The translations under genes were made by a program, and so were the position numbers. A stretch of DNA of 64,000 bases. Source: an uncultured Christensenellaceae bacterium. Lineage in GTDB: Bacteria; Bacillota; Clostridia; Christensenellales; Borkfalkiaceae. Positions within the stretch are counted from its first letter, which is position 1. Every line of letters begins with the position of its first letter. Shown here piece by piece: positions 39,181 to 47,535 of the stretch. Under the pieces are notes generated by a model that was not told the origin of the DNA, searched no databases, and was given only the letters and a program-made list of their open reading frames with translations. The stretch spans positions 21,548-85,547 of the forward strand of contig CAJUKK010000011.1 in NCBI GenBank assembly GCA_910586985.1. Reading direction: 5' to 3'.

Positions 39181-41340
39181 ATGATACAAGCAGACGGTAA
39201 AAAGTTTATATTGCAAGGCAAGAATTACAGCTACGCGATGTATGTAGTGGAAACGGGTTTTTTACAGCATCTTCATTACGGCGGCAGGATTACGGAAAAC
39301 GATCTGGGGTATTTGATTCAGATCGGCGATACGAATGCGCCGCACAACGATATGAACATGGATATGGCGTTTGACAGAATGCTGTCGGAATACGGCTTTT
39401 ACGCGCGCGGGGATTACCGTGAACCAACGGGTATCTTCGAGCGGAAAGACGGCGCAAGCATGAGTCGTATGCGCTATCAAGGCTACCGCGTGGAAAAGGG
39501 TGCGCCGAAGATAGAGGGAATGCCGCATGTTCGCACGGGCGACGAGACGCTTATCATCACGCTCAAAGACGATTTTTCGGATATTGCCGTGGATTTGTAT
39601 TATACGGTATCGGACGATACAAACGTTTTGGTGCGCAATGCCGTGATACGCAATACGGGGACTGACGCGGTCATGCTGAAAAAGGCGTTTTCTTTCCGCG
39701 CACAGCTGCCGAACGGAAACTATCGAATGCTCCGTCTTGCGGGCACTTGGGGACAGGAGCGCATTCCAGAAATCGCGCCGATCGCGCACGGTGTGACGCG
39801 GTTGCAGTCGTTACAAGGCTGTACTTCGCATAACGCCAATTGTTTTATGGGAATCCTGAAAGAGAACTGTACGGAAGAGTCGGGCGAATGCGTGGGGGTG
39901 CAGCTCGTATACAGCGGCTCGTTTGCGCTTACTGCGGAGTGGTGCAAGAACGGAGCGCTCACGCTGCAGGGCGGTATATGCGATATCGGTTTCGGTTGGG
40001 AATTGAACGGCGGGGAAGAATTTGTGACTCCGCAGGTATTGTTGACTTATTCGGGCGAAGGTTTGGGCGGAATGTCGCGCAGTATACACGACTTCTTGCG
40101 CGAGCGTGTGATCAATCCGGCGAACGTATACAAGCGCCGTCCGATCGTTGTGAACAATTGGGAGGCAACCTATTTCGATTTCAACGAGGAAAAACTCTTT
40201 CCGATTATAGACGAGGCGTCAAAGCTCGGGATCGATACGTTCGTATTGGACGACGGATGGTTCGGCAAGCGCGACAGCGACTGGTCGGGTTTAGGGGATT
40301 GGTACGTCAACGAAAGGAAATTGAAGGGCGGGTTAAAAACGCTGATCGAGCGTTGTAAACAAAACGGTTTAAAGTTCGGTTTGTGGTTTGAACCCGAAAT
40401 GATCAACGAAGACAGCGATTTATATCGCGCGCACCCCGATTGGGCGATACACAAAGAGGGAGTGGAGCCTTGCCGCAGCCGTCAACAGCTAACGCTTGAT
40501 TTTACGAGAAAAGAGGTCGTTGACTATATCTTTGAAACGGTAAGTAAGGTGTTGAAAGAAAACGAAATATCCTATGTGAAGTGGGATATGAATCGCAATA
40601 TAACGGAGGTATATTCGGCGAAGTTGCCGGCGCACCGTCAGGGCGAGTTCATGCACCGCTATATCTTAGGAGTATACGATCTGGCGGAGCGGCTGACGAG
40701 CGCGTTCCCGCAAATATTCTTTGAAGGATGCGCGGGCGGAGGCGGGCGTTTCGATGCGGGGATGCTGTATTACTTTCCGCAGATCTGGACGAGCGACGAT
40801 ACGGACGGATACGAGCGCACGAAGATTCAATGGGGGACGTCGTTGTGCTATCCGCTCTCGAGTATGAGCTGTCACGTATCCGTTTGTCCCAACCATCAGA
40901 CGCAGAGAACAACGCCGTTTGAAACGCGAGGTAACGTCGCAAGTCTTGGAGCGTTCGGATATGAACTTGACCTGTCTAAAATGACGGAGGAAGAAAAGGC
41001 GCTTACGAAAAAGCAGGTGGAGAGTTATAAGCGCACGGACGAGCTGATATTAAAGGGCGATCTGTATCGCCTGATGAATCCGCTCGAACGAAACTATTTC
41101 TGCGAAATGGTGGTGAGCAAGGATAAGAAGGAGGCGTACGTCGTGGGCGAACGTGTTCACGGGATACCTTGCGATTACAATCAATATATAAATTTGCGCG
41201 GGTTAGACGACGATACGCAGTATGAAATCGAGGAATTACATTTGAGAGCGAGCGGAAAGGCGCTGAAAAACGCGGGACTGTTGTTGCCCAAGCTTTCCGA
41301 TTTTGGAAGTTGGTCTTGGCATTTAAAACAGGTTGATTAA
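39181..41340 (+). CDS. Glycoside hydrolase family 36 alpha-galactosidase
   Basis: A 719-aa retaining alpha-galactosidase for raffinose-type or galactomannan-derived sugars. It has an N-terminal supersandwich, then a barrel with VNNWEATYFDFNEEK, LDDGWFGKRDSDW, LWFEPEM, the nucleophile Asp 469 in YVKWDMNR, and the acid/base Asp 539 in WTSDDTD. The segment FFEGCAGGGGRFD is characteristic. No signal peptide, so cytoplasmic. RBS TAGGAGTTG. It ends at a perfect terminator palindrome. Confidence 0.94.
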   Translation: MIQADGKKFILQGKNYSYAMYVVETGFLQHLHYGGRITENDLGYLIQIGDTNAPHNDMNMDMAFDRMLSEYGFYARGDYREPTGIFERKDGASMSRMRYQGYRVEKGAPKIEGMPHVRTGDETLIITLKDDFSDIAVDLYYTVSDDTNVLVRNAVIRNTGTDAVMLKKAFSFRAQLPNGNYRMLRLAGTWGQERIPEIAPIAHGVTRLQSLQGCTSHNANCFMGILKENCTEESGECVGVQLVYSGSFALTAEWCKNGALTLQGGICDIGFGWELNGGEEFVTPQVLLTYSGEGLGGMSRSIHDFLRERVINPANVYKRRPIVVNNWEATYFDFNEEKLFPIIDEASKLGIDTFVLDDGWFGKRDSDWSGLGDWYVNERKLKGGLKTLIERCKQNGLKFGLWFEPEMINEDSDLYRAHPDWAIHKEGVEPCRSRQQLTLDFTRKEVVDYIFETVSKVLKENEISYVKWDMNRNITEVYSAKLPAHRQGEFMHRYILGVYDLAERLTSAFPQIFFEGCAGGGGRFDAGMLYYFPQIWTSDDTDGYERTKIQWGTSLCYPLSSMSCHVSVCPNHQTQRTTPFETRGNVASLGAFGYELDLSKMTEEEKALTKKQVESYKRTDELILKGDLYRLMNPLERNYFCEMVVSKDKKEAYVVGERVHGIPCDYNQYINLRGLDDDTQYEIEELHLRASGKALKNAGLLLPKLSDFGSWSWHLKQVD

Positions 41341-41350
41341 ACGCAATACA

Positions 41351-41386
41351 AAAAAAGGAACAGCTTTTAAAAGCTGTTCCTTTTTT
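41351..41386. terminator. Perfect bidirectional terminator
   Basis: An uninterrupted palindrome with 18-base arms (41351-41368 and 41369-41386), A-run on the left and T-run on the right. It serves both the GH31-GH36 operon and the convergent minus-strand operon. Confidence 0.9.
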
Positions 41387-41579
41387 ATTTTTTTATGATG
41401 CTATCAAGTCTTAATTTTGTACCGGATGAGGGGGTTTGCTCATAATGTGAGATTTTAAGACCTTCATTAATGATTTTCAACCCCATATTCGATGACGGTG
41501 TTGAATTCGTAGAATTAATAGGCGGTAAAGTACCGTTTTGGAGTTTTGATAGCGAACTCTTAATACTATTGTTTGACAT
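41385..41579 (-). CDS. Small Ser/Asn-rich hypothetical protein
   Basis: A 64-aa hydrophilic protein, rich in Ser, Asn and Thr (INSTNSTPSSN), without span or signal peptide. It has a good RBS on the minus strand (AAGGAGATACA then ATG) and lies 9 bp after the preceding membrane-protein gene, so it belongs to the operon. Its stop touches the shared terminator. No family is recognised; a secreted or modified peptide is one possibility given the peptidase in the operon, but nothing shows it. Confidence 0.55.
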   Translation of the reverse strand: MSNNSIKSSLSKLQNGTLPPINSTNSTPSSNMGLKIINEGLKISHYEQTPSSGTKLRLDSIIKK

Positions 41580-41588
41580 TGTATCTCC

Positions 41589-42116
41589 TTAAATAAAACT
41601 GATTAAACACATATATAGTGCAAATAGTACAATTGCAATTACTAATAAAACTAATCCTCGATGATATAACCTTGTTCTTTTATTATTGACGAAATAATTT
41701 GCTTGAGTTGCCTCTATATACTTTTGTGCGAGTACAATTGAAAATTCATTTGGGTTTGAACGTAAAATGTCGGCATCATAAAAGGCTACTGGATCTATTA
41801 TATTGTATGTATGGGTGCGAATTACACGTACAAAAGTGAAAATAGACAATAAAGAAATTGTTAAAGCACCGATGATAGAAATGAGTGCGACAAACGGTAA
41901 AATCAGTGCGCTGATTGTTTGAGTAGCGTTGATTTCAATGCTAAATATTTTAGCTAAGTTAATTGCTTGAACAACTGCAACAAAGAAGACGGCTGTAAAT
42001 GAAATAACAATGTTCGTTTTAGAATCAATGACGCTAGTTCGGTTTCGTTCACTGTCATATTCATTTTTGCAGAGAGCGCAAAATTCTTTTCCAGATGTAA
42101 ATTTATTTTTTGCCAT
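41589..42116 (-). CDS. Membrane protein with paired N-terminal and C-terminal spans
   Basis: A 175-aa protein with a short cytoplasmic start holding a CALC motif, then two spans (about residues 35-55 and 65-95), a 45-residue soluble helical stretch (PVAFYDADILRSNPNEF), and a final span (GLVLLVIAIVLFALYMCLI). The layout is reminiscent of small effector membrane proteins such as SLATT/Pycsar types, but no signature proves that. It is translated one base after the anti-sigma-like gene. Confidence 0.6.
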   Translation of the reverse strand: MAKNKFTSGKEFCALCKNEYDSERNRTSVIDSKTNIVISFTAVFFVAVVQAINLAKIFSIEINATQTISALILPFVALISIIGALTISLLSIFTFVRVIRTHTYNIIDPVAFYDADILRSNPNEFSIVLAQKYIEATQANYFVNNKRTRLYHRGLVLLVIAIVLFALYMCLISFI

Positions 42117-42117
42117 A

Positions 42118-42816
42118 TTATTTTAAAATTGACTGTAAAACCTCGAGGAATGAACCGTCTTCGGCGCCGATTATTTCTTTATATTGTGTTATATAAAAAT
42201 ATTCTTTGCCCTTGTGGATTTCTGCGTTTGCTTCCAATATATTAAATCTGAAATCGGGATCGACGTATTTCCATGATTTATATAGGACGTTGTAATTTCC
42301 CAAGTTTGCTTGATCGGTTGCGTCGGTAAGCTTGAAATTTTTATATATATAATTGGGATTGCAAACAGAAATGAACCTTATCTCCACAGTTGCGTCAATA
42401 CTGAGGATTGTCGAAGAATAATACAGCGTATCTCCGCTCACTCTATCGTATGCACGTAAAATATTGTAATTATACTTTGTTGTGTCGATTTGTATCTCGA
42501 CTTCTTTCACGTCGTTATTAAATTCGTCTAAATTAGCGCTTACATATACGATATTAGTATCTAGATATTCGACGCGGTTGACTCCGGTAGGGTAATACAC
42601 AACGATACAGGTTGTGATCACTGCCGCCGCGGCAACTGCGCTGATCGATGCGGAAAGCCAAACTTTTAAACGGGGGCTGCGTTTGCGTTCCCTCGTCGCT
42701 TTGTTTTGCTCTGTATACTCCTGTTCCAAGGCGCGCAAAAACGCCCCGTTGTCAGAGGATAAAATTTCTTGTCTGTCTTGTTCCGCTTGTTGTTTAAGAT
42801 ACTTTTTTACTTTCAT
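42118..42816 (-). CDS. Single-span membrane protein, candidate anti-sigma factor
   Basis: A 232-aa protein with a 55-residue charged helical cytoplasmic domain (QAEQDRQEILSSDNGAFLRA), one span at about residues 52-72 (LSASISAVAAAAVITTCIVV), and an exported beta-rich C-terminal half. That topology, together with an ECF sigma gene two genes upstream in the same direction, suggests it holds the sigma factor at the membrane. The classical zinc anti-sigma HxxxCxxC motif is absent, so the role is an inference. Confidence 0.55.
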   Translation of the reverse strand: MKVKKYLKQQAEQDRQEILSSDNGAFLRALEQEYTEQNKATRERKRSPRLKVWLSASISAVAAAAVITTCIVVYYPTGVNRVEYLDTNIVYVSANLDEFNNDVKEVEIQIDTTKYNYNILRAYDRVSGDTLYYSSTILSIDATVEIRFISVCNPNYIYKNFKLTDATDQANLGNYNVLYKSWKYVDPDFRFNILEANAEIHKGKEYFYITQYKEIIGAEDGSFLEVLQSILK

Positions 42817-42817
42817 T

Positions 42818-43636
42818 TTAAACGATATTCACCGCCAATGCATTATTTATTTTTGTTTTGTAGTTGATGTTGAACAGTCCGGTTGCATATCCGCTTACGC
42901 CGGATGCTACGTTTAAATATTGGTAGGTGCTCGATCCGTTGTAAACGTACGTTCTATAACCGAATGCGATCATGATATGCGCAACGTCGGAAACATAATA
43001 GTTGATTTTGTCGGAATTCGTATTCTGCGTTATTGTGCCTACGTTATAGCTGCTTAAAAAGAGAATAACCGGTTGGTTTGCGTCAAGATAACTTTTCGCT
43101 TTGGAGTAACTGATCGTATCCCCTTGCATACAGGAGGAGAAGGTGATCGAATGCCCCTTATCTCTGCAGAAGTCTGCCATTCCGTCTTTAAACTTTTTTT
43201 CCGTTGTGCCGGAAGTGGTTGTGCCCATATAATCATACAGTTCGAGAATAACTTTTTTAACCGCTTCGTCTTCAGCACTGTACGAATATGTATTTCCGAT
43301 CGGCGAACCCGATTGGTGATTGGGGATCAGATTTTCGTCGTAACGATCGTAAAAACCGATTACGTTTGCGCCTGCGATCGCGGCGCATGAACCGTATGCG
43401 GGCGAATATTCGTAGCACGGATAACGGTATGCAAGCGAGCGCGTCTCGCTGATCGTTCTTGTGGAGTAGTTGATCGTAACGTTTTCTAAAGATGCCGCTC
43501 TGGAAACCGACTCGTCGTAAGCGATCGCCGCGGTATCCCGATATCTGACCTCTTCCTGAGAAGGTTGCGTTACGGATACGGCGGATCCGCTAAACAGTAA
43601 AAGTGTTCCTAAAGCAATAGCGCCTAATTTAATCAT
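42818..43636 (-). CDS. Secreted papain-like/C39-type cysteine peptidase
   Basis: A 272-aa protein with a signal peptide (LGAIALGTLLLFSGSAVSV). The likely catalytic Cys is in YGSCAAIAGANVIGFYDRY, and the His in VAHIMIAFGYRTY fits a papain-like or C39-like fold. It would act on the cell surface or outside. It is encoded one base before the anti-sigma candidate, a coupling that suggests either processing of a regulator or a sigma-controlled secreted product. RBS AAGGAGAAATTT on the minus strand. Confidence 0.7.
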   Translation of the reverse strand: MIKLGAIALGTLLLFSGSAVSVTQPSQEEVRYRDTAAIAYDESVSRAASLENVTINYSTRTISETRSLAYRYPCYEYSPAYGSCAAIAGANVIGFYDRYDENLIPNHQSGSPIGNTYSYSAEDEAVKKVILELYDYMGTTTSGTTEKKFKDGMADFCRDKGHSITFSSCMQGDTISYSKAKSYLDANQPVILFLSSYNVGTITQNTNSDKINYYVSDVAHIMIAFGYRTYVYNGSSTYQYLNVASGVSGYATGLFNINYKTKINNALAVNIV

Positions 43637-43694
43637 TGGTAAATTTCTCCTTATACCTTATCTATAAATATAGACGAGTGAAAAGGGGAAAATG

Positions 43695-44195
43695 TTACAA
43701 CATTTTTTTAATTTGTGCGTAAGCGCGGCTGACTTTCGTACGTACGTTACCGCAACTCAAAAGCATGATTTCGGCAATTTCTTTGTGACTGTAGCCTTCC
43801 CAGATATGTAGATATAAAATATACTGCGATTCTCTATCCAAAGATTCGAAACATTTTTTTACGTCTTCCTTTAAAATCAGATTGTCGAGGCAGAACGGTA
43901 CCGATTGATTTTCGGTGAGCGCAACCTCCTTATGCTGCGACCGAAGCTTGTCGATTGCCTTATTGTCTGCCATATGGTAGAGCCAAGTCGTAGGATATTC
44001 AACGGGTTTGAATTCTTTTGTCGTTAAAAGCGAAAGAAAAGTTTCCTGTGCAATGTCTTCTGCAGAAATCAGTTTTCCGAATCTTCTTGTTAAGTGAATT
44101 ACAATTTTCGGAAAATACTCAGCGTAAATCTCGGTCACTGCTTGTCTGTCGGATCTGATACTTTGTAGTAATCGGTTGAATTTATGCGCGTTCAT
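43695..44195 (-). CDS. ECF-type RNA polymerase sigma factor
   Basis: A 166-aa sigma factor with region 2 (AEDIAQETFLSLL, TWLYHMADNKAIDKLR) and region 4 (LDRESQYILYLHIWEGYSHKEIAEIM, then NVRTKVSRAYAQIKKML). There is no extra domain. It begins the minus-strand operon with the peptidase and anti-sigma candidate; a 58-bp gap before the peptidase gene may hold a sigma-dependent promoter. RBS AGGGGAATATG-type, weak. Confidence 0.88.
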   Translation of the reverse strand: MNAHKFNRLLQSIRSDRQAVTEIYAEYFPKIVIHLTRRFGKLISAEDIAQETFLSLLTTKEFKPVEYPTTWLYHMADNKAIDKLRSQHKEVALTENQSVPFCLDNLILKEDVKKCFESLDRESQYILYLHIWEGYSHKEIAEIMLLSCGNVRTKVSRAYAQIKKML

Positions 44196-44234
44196 ATTCC
44201 CCTTAGTGTTTTAAATAATTTCTCCATATGTGAT

Positions 44235-44657
44235 TTAATTGTTGAAGCAATCGAGTAATTGAAAAATTGCTTCTTTTTGTTTTTCGTTCAGGACTCTGAA
44301 TTTTTCGATAAACGCTTTGTTTTCGGGCGTAGCCGTAAAAATCTCCTCCCTGTCGCATAACAGTTCGAAGGGCGCAATACGAAAAGCCTTGCTGATTTTT
44401 TCAATCGCCTCAAGGCTGGGGGTATAGTTCCTCTTCGTAAACCAGTTGCGGATGCAGGCTTCCGTCAAATCGGATTTCTGCGCCAGATCGTAGATAGAAA
44501 TGTTGTGCTGTACAATCAGCTCTTTGATCTTATCCTTGACTCTTGCTACTAAATCGTATTTGCCCGATTCCTCTTCATCCGAGTCCGTATCGTCTAAAAC
44601 TAAGACTTTCTTCTTTGTAATCATCGTAGTTTTATTATAACTCATTTTGCCTCGCAT
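44235..44657 (-). CDS. XRE family HTH regulator
   Basis: A 140-aa regulator with an acidic N-terminal stretch (LDDTDSDEEESGKYD) and a Cro/C1 HTH at about residues 45-100 (ISIYDLAQKSDLTEACIRNW, TPSLEAIEKISKAF). It ends in a short helical tail. The start may be 44657 or an ATG four codons later (MSYNK). It lies 39 bp upstream of the sigma gene in the same direction and may control the operon. The acidic leader is unusual for this small family. Confidence 0.8.
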   Translation of the reverse strand: MRGKMSYNKTTMITKKKVLVLDDTDSDEEESGKYDLVARVKDKIKELIVQHNISIYDLAQKSDLTEACIRNWFTKRNYTPSLEAIEKISKAFRIAPFELLCDREEIFTATPENKAFIEKFRVLNEKQKEAIFQLLDCFNN

Positions 44658-44868
44658 TTTGTAATGTTATCGTTTAGATTTTTCGTAGTTATGCCTATGA
44701 AATGGTAATATCGAGCAAAAGATAAAGAAATTACGAAATTTTTTTTTAAATTTTGTAACATTTTCGCTTCTTGCTGCGACTATATAAGCGAGGACACAAA
44801 AGAGACGACATTTGATCGGTAAATCGGACATCCTTTATAGGCAGAATATTGGCGAAAAACGTCGAAAG

Positions 44869-44962
44869 TTTCGAAAGTTATACCAATAAAACAAAAAAAT
44901 ATTAAAATTTAGCAAAAAACTTTCGAAAATTGTATTGACATTTCGCAATGATGTGATAAAAT
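44869..44962 (+). promoter_or_regulatory. Promoter with two TTTCGAAA boxes ahead of the Cys-rich lipoprotein gene
   Basis: TTGACA (44935-44940), 16-bp spacer, TAAAAT (44957-44962). TTTCGAAA occurs at 44869-44876 and 44921-44928, 52 bp apart, the second ending 6 bp before the -35. The same arrangement precedes the pullulanase gene at 48747-48839. This suggests a shared activator or looping repressor site. The rest of the 44658-45015 gap is AT-rich without a gene. Confidence 0.65.
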
Positions 44963-45015
44963 AAAAATGCAGGTAGAGGCTGCATGAAAAAATAATCATT
45001 CATCAGGAGATATTC

Positions 45016-46356
45016 ATGAAAAAGAAAACGATATTGGCTACGGGGCTTACGATTTCTCTTTTGCTTAGCTCGGCAATGGGTATGGCGGGGTGCGGCGAAG
45101 AACCGCACACGCACAGCATCGGCGCGGTAGCAAAAAAGGATGCGGGCTGTACCGAGGCGGGATACGAAGCTTATTATAAGTGTTCGGGATGCGATAAAAT
45201 TTTCTCGGACGAGAAGGGAGAGACGGAAATTGCCGCGCCTAAGGTGATTCCCGCGGCGCATAAGGTAGAAGCGGTTGCCAAGGTGGATGCAACCTGCACG
45301 GCGGAGGGAACGGCAGCGCATTATAAATGTTCGGTTTGCGATACGCTGTTCTCGGACGAAGAGGGCAAGACGGTGATCGAGGCGGCGACGGCGATTCCGG
45401 TTGTTGCGCATACGATTGTCGAGGTTCCCAAAAAGAGACCGACCTGTACGGAAACGGGTTACGAAGAACATTTTAAATGCTCGGTCTGCGACGCGCTGTT
45501 TGCGGACGAAGAGGGCAAGACGGCGATCGAGGCGGCAACGGTCATTCCCGAAGAGCACAGACTCGTGGCGGTTGACGAAAAGAAACCCACTTGTCTGGAG
45601 GCAGGCTACGAGGCTCACTATAAATGTTCGCTGTGCGATAAACTCTTTTCTGATAACGCAGGGACGACGCCGATTGAAAAACCCGTCGCTATTCCTGTAA
45701 GCACGGAGCACTCGATCGGATTCGGGTTTACGAAGGACACCGTTCCCGCGCCGGTAGTAGAGGGCGGAACGTTAGAAACGAAATGCACCGTCTGCGGCAA
45801 AGCGGGCGAAACGATAAATTATCTTGCCGGATTTTCAATGGATAGAGTTACGAATAAAACGGCGTTGAAAATGGAAACGGCGGGGAACTATTATATTACG
45901 TTGGCATCTGGAGGCACCAATTCGCGGTTTGCATTCCATGCCACCAAGGCGGGAACGTATAAGCTGACCTTTACCGAAGTGTTCTCACAAGAGACGCTTA
46001 CGAGAATGTTTGCTGGTATCTGGATCAAAGAGGATGCTTATGTAACGACATCAACCGGCAACTTATGGTCTACAACAGATAACGATTGGTCGACTACGGA
46101 TTCGCTTCAGCCTATAATCAATAAGTATAAAGACAAGATCGTAAGAGACGAAACGACTGCCGACTATTCGAGCTTATTGGGACCCCGCACGACGTTGAAC
46201 ACTATCACCTTTACGTTAGCGGCGGAAGATATACCCGAAAACGGACTGTTTATTACGTTGCAATTAGGCGATAAGGTATTGGGCGAGGACGGAAAGGTGG
46301 CAAATCCCACGGAGGCCGGTACGTATTTAATTAAATATGAAACTCCTGAAGAATAA
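45016..46356 (+). CDS. Lipoprotein with four Cys-rich repeats
   Basis: A 446-aa exported lipoprotein with signal peptide and lipobox MAGC. Residues about 32-235 hold four repeats of about 48 residues of the type GCTEAGYEAYYKCSGCDKIF, each with a C-x-x-C pair and a further Cys before it. A fifth partial unit (CTVCGKAGE) follows. Such units could bind metal or form disulphides. The remaining 190 residues are a beta-rich C-terminal domain (YYITLASGGTNSRFAFHATK). It probably binds a polysaccharide or acts as a surface stalk near the starch enzymes. The function is not proven. Confidence 0.7.
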   Translation: MKKKTILATGLTISLLLSSAMGMAGCGEEPHTHSIGAVAKKDAGCTEAGYEAYYKCSGCDKIFSDEKGETEIAAPKVIPAAHKVEAVAKVDATCTAEGTAAHYKCSVCDTLFSDEEGKTVIEAATAIPVVAHTIVEVPKKRPTCTETGYEEHFKCSVCDALFADEEGKTAIEAATVIPEEHRLVAVDEKKPTCLEAGYEAHYKCSLCDKLFSDNAGTTPIEKPVAIPVSTEHSIGFGFTKDTVPAPVVEGGTLETKCTVCGKAGETINYLAGFSMDRVTNKTALKMETAGNYYITLASGGTNSRFAFHATKAGTYKLTFTEVFSQETLTRMFAGIWIKEDAYVTTSTGNLWSTTDNDWSTTDSLQPIINKYKDKIVRDETTADYSSLLGPRTTLNTITFTLAAEDIPENGLFITLQLGDKVLGEDGKVANPTEAGTYLIKYETPEE

Positions 46357-46465
46357 AAATACTTGATTATTTTACTCATGTCCGTACCCGTCTGATCGGG
46401 GAAGGGCAAAAGATGGCAGTCGGAGGATTGCCTTTACAAAAGCGGCACAAACAACTATTTGTTGT

Positions 46466-46611
46466 GCAATATAAATTAAACGGAGGATGTTTTATGAACA
46501 AGACAAAGAGAGTGGGTTTATCCACAATCGCGGCTTTCGCAATATAAATTAAACGGAGGATGTTTTATGAACAAGACAAAGAGAGTGGGTTTATCCACAA
46601 TCGCGGCTTTC
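46466..46611 (+). repeat. 73-bp exact tandem duplication of RBS and signal-peptide start
   Basis: Positions 46466-46538 and 46539-46611 are identical and are bounded by the microhomology GCAAT. Each copy contains AAACGGAGG, the ATG and the first codons of the next gene. The first copy (ATG 46494) ends after 17 residues at TAA 46545-46547, so only the second start gives the full protein. The 46357-46465 stretch before it holds a small hairpin (GCACAA...TTGTGC) and no gene. Confidence 0.92.
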
Positions 46612-47406
46612 GCAATGGCAGCTTGCACGTTTGCAACGCTCGGCATGGCGAATGGGATTTCGGCAAATGCCGAAGCGGTGGAGCCTACCCCCGCAGCAGA
46701 GGGTTGGTACATCGTTGGTAACGGCGCGGGATCGTTGAGCGAGAGCAGCTGGACGGATTATGTTCCTGCATTTAAGCTCGATGGCGCAGCAGGCAGAGTC
46801 GGCACGTTTACGTACGAGAATTTGTCGCTGTACGAGGGCGATGCGTTTAAGTTGCTGTATGCAAACGGTGAGTGGGCGTATCCCAACGATTCCGGTTGGA
46901 CGGCAGACGTAACGGGTCAGTTCTCCAACCTCGCAACGAATATCGACGGTTACTTTGTAAACGGCGGTCTCGGCAACATTCAGGTAACGGAAGCGGGAGA
47001 AGGCATCTATGATCTGACGCTCACCGTATCTGCAACGGGTATCTCTTTGGCTTATGAGAGAACGGGTTCGGTTGTGCCGATTGAACAGGAAAAAATGTAC
47101 GTGGTCGGTTCTTTGCAGAACTATGAAGATTGCAACTGGCCCGGCGCGGTCGACGTTGCAACCTGCTGCCCTGCAATGACGTTGAATAAGGTTACAGGAA
47201 AGTGGTCTGTAAGACTTGAGCTTATGGAAGGCGATATCTTTAAGGTATACAACCTTGTCAACAACGCTTATTTCCCCAGCGGCGTGAATAACGATTGCGT
47301 AATCGAAGAAGAAGGCAACTATCTTGTTGAATACGAGACAAAAGCGCCCAGCTTCACGGTAACCAATGTAGAAACAGGTGATGTTGTATATCCTGTTGCG
47401 TCCTAA
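46567..47406 (+). CDS. Secreted protein with two starch-binding-like modules
   Basis: A 279-aa protein with a signal peptide ending near SANAEA and two beta-sandwich modules of about 110 residues. They start GWYIVGNGAGSLS and KMYVVGSLQNYED, and each contains a D-x-F-K-[LV] core (GDAFKLLYA, GDIFKVYNL). The same modules occur in the large protein at 51820-54348 and resemble SusE/SusF-type starch-binding domains. There is no catalytic domain, so it likely binds starch at the cell surface or in the medium. No anchor is visible. Its start lies in the second copy of a tandem duplication. Confidence 0.7.
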   Translation: MNKTKRVGLSTIAAFAMAACTFATLGMANGISANAEAVEPTPAAEGWYIVGNGAGSLSESSWTDYVPAFKLDGAAGRVGTFTYENLSLYEGDAFKLLYANGEWAYPNDSGWTADVTGQFSNLATNIDGYFVNGGLGNIQVTEAGEGIYDLTLTVSATGISLAYERTGSVVPIEQEKMYVVGSLQNYEDCNWPGAVDVATCCPAMTLNKVTGKWSVRLELMEGDIFKVYNLVNNAYFPSGVNNDCVIEEEGNYLVEYETKAPSFTVTNVETGDVVYPVAS

Positions 47407-47431
47407 CGAAATTTGAAGCGCGGAAAGCTTT

Positions 47432-47512
47432 CTCCCGAATGCCCTATTCGGGAGGAGGCATAGCGCAAGGCGAAAAAAAGAGGGCGGGCCTCTACCCCGC
47501 CTTCCTTTTTTT
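47432..47512. terminator. Tandem hairpins, the second a bidirectional terminator
   Basis: A 9-bp hairpin CTCCCGAAT / ATTCGGGAG (47432-47454) is followed by an A-run, then GGCGGG / CCCGCC (47483-47501) and TTCCTTTTTTT. The second stands between the starch-binding protein gene and the convergent LacI gene and can serve both. Confidence 0.8.
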
Positions 47513-47535
47513 CAGCATTTAAAAAAAACCGACGC

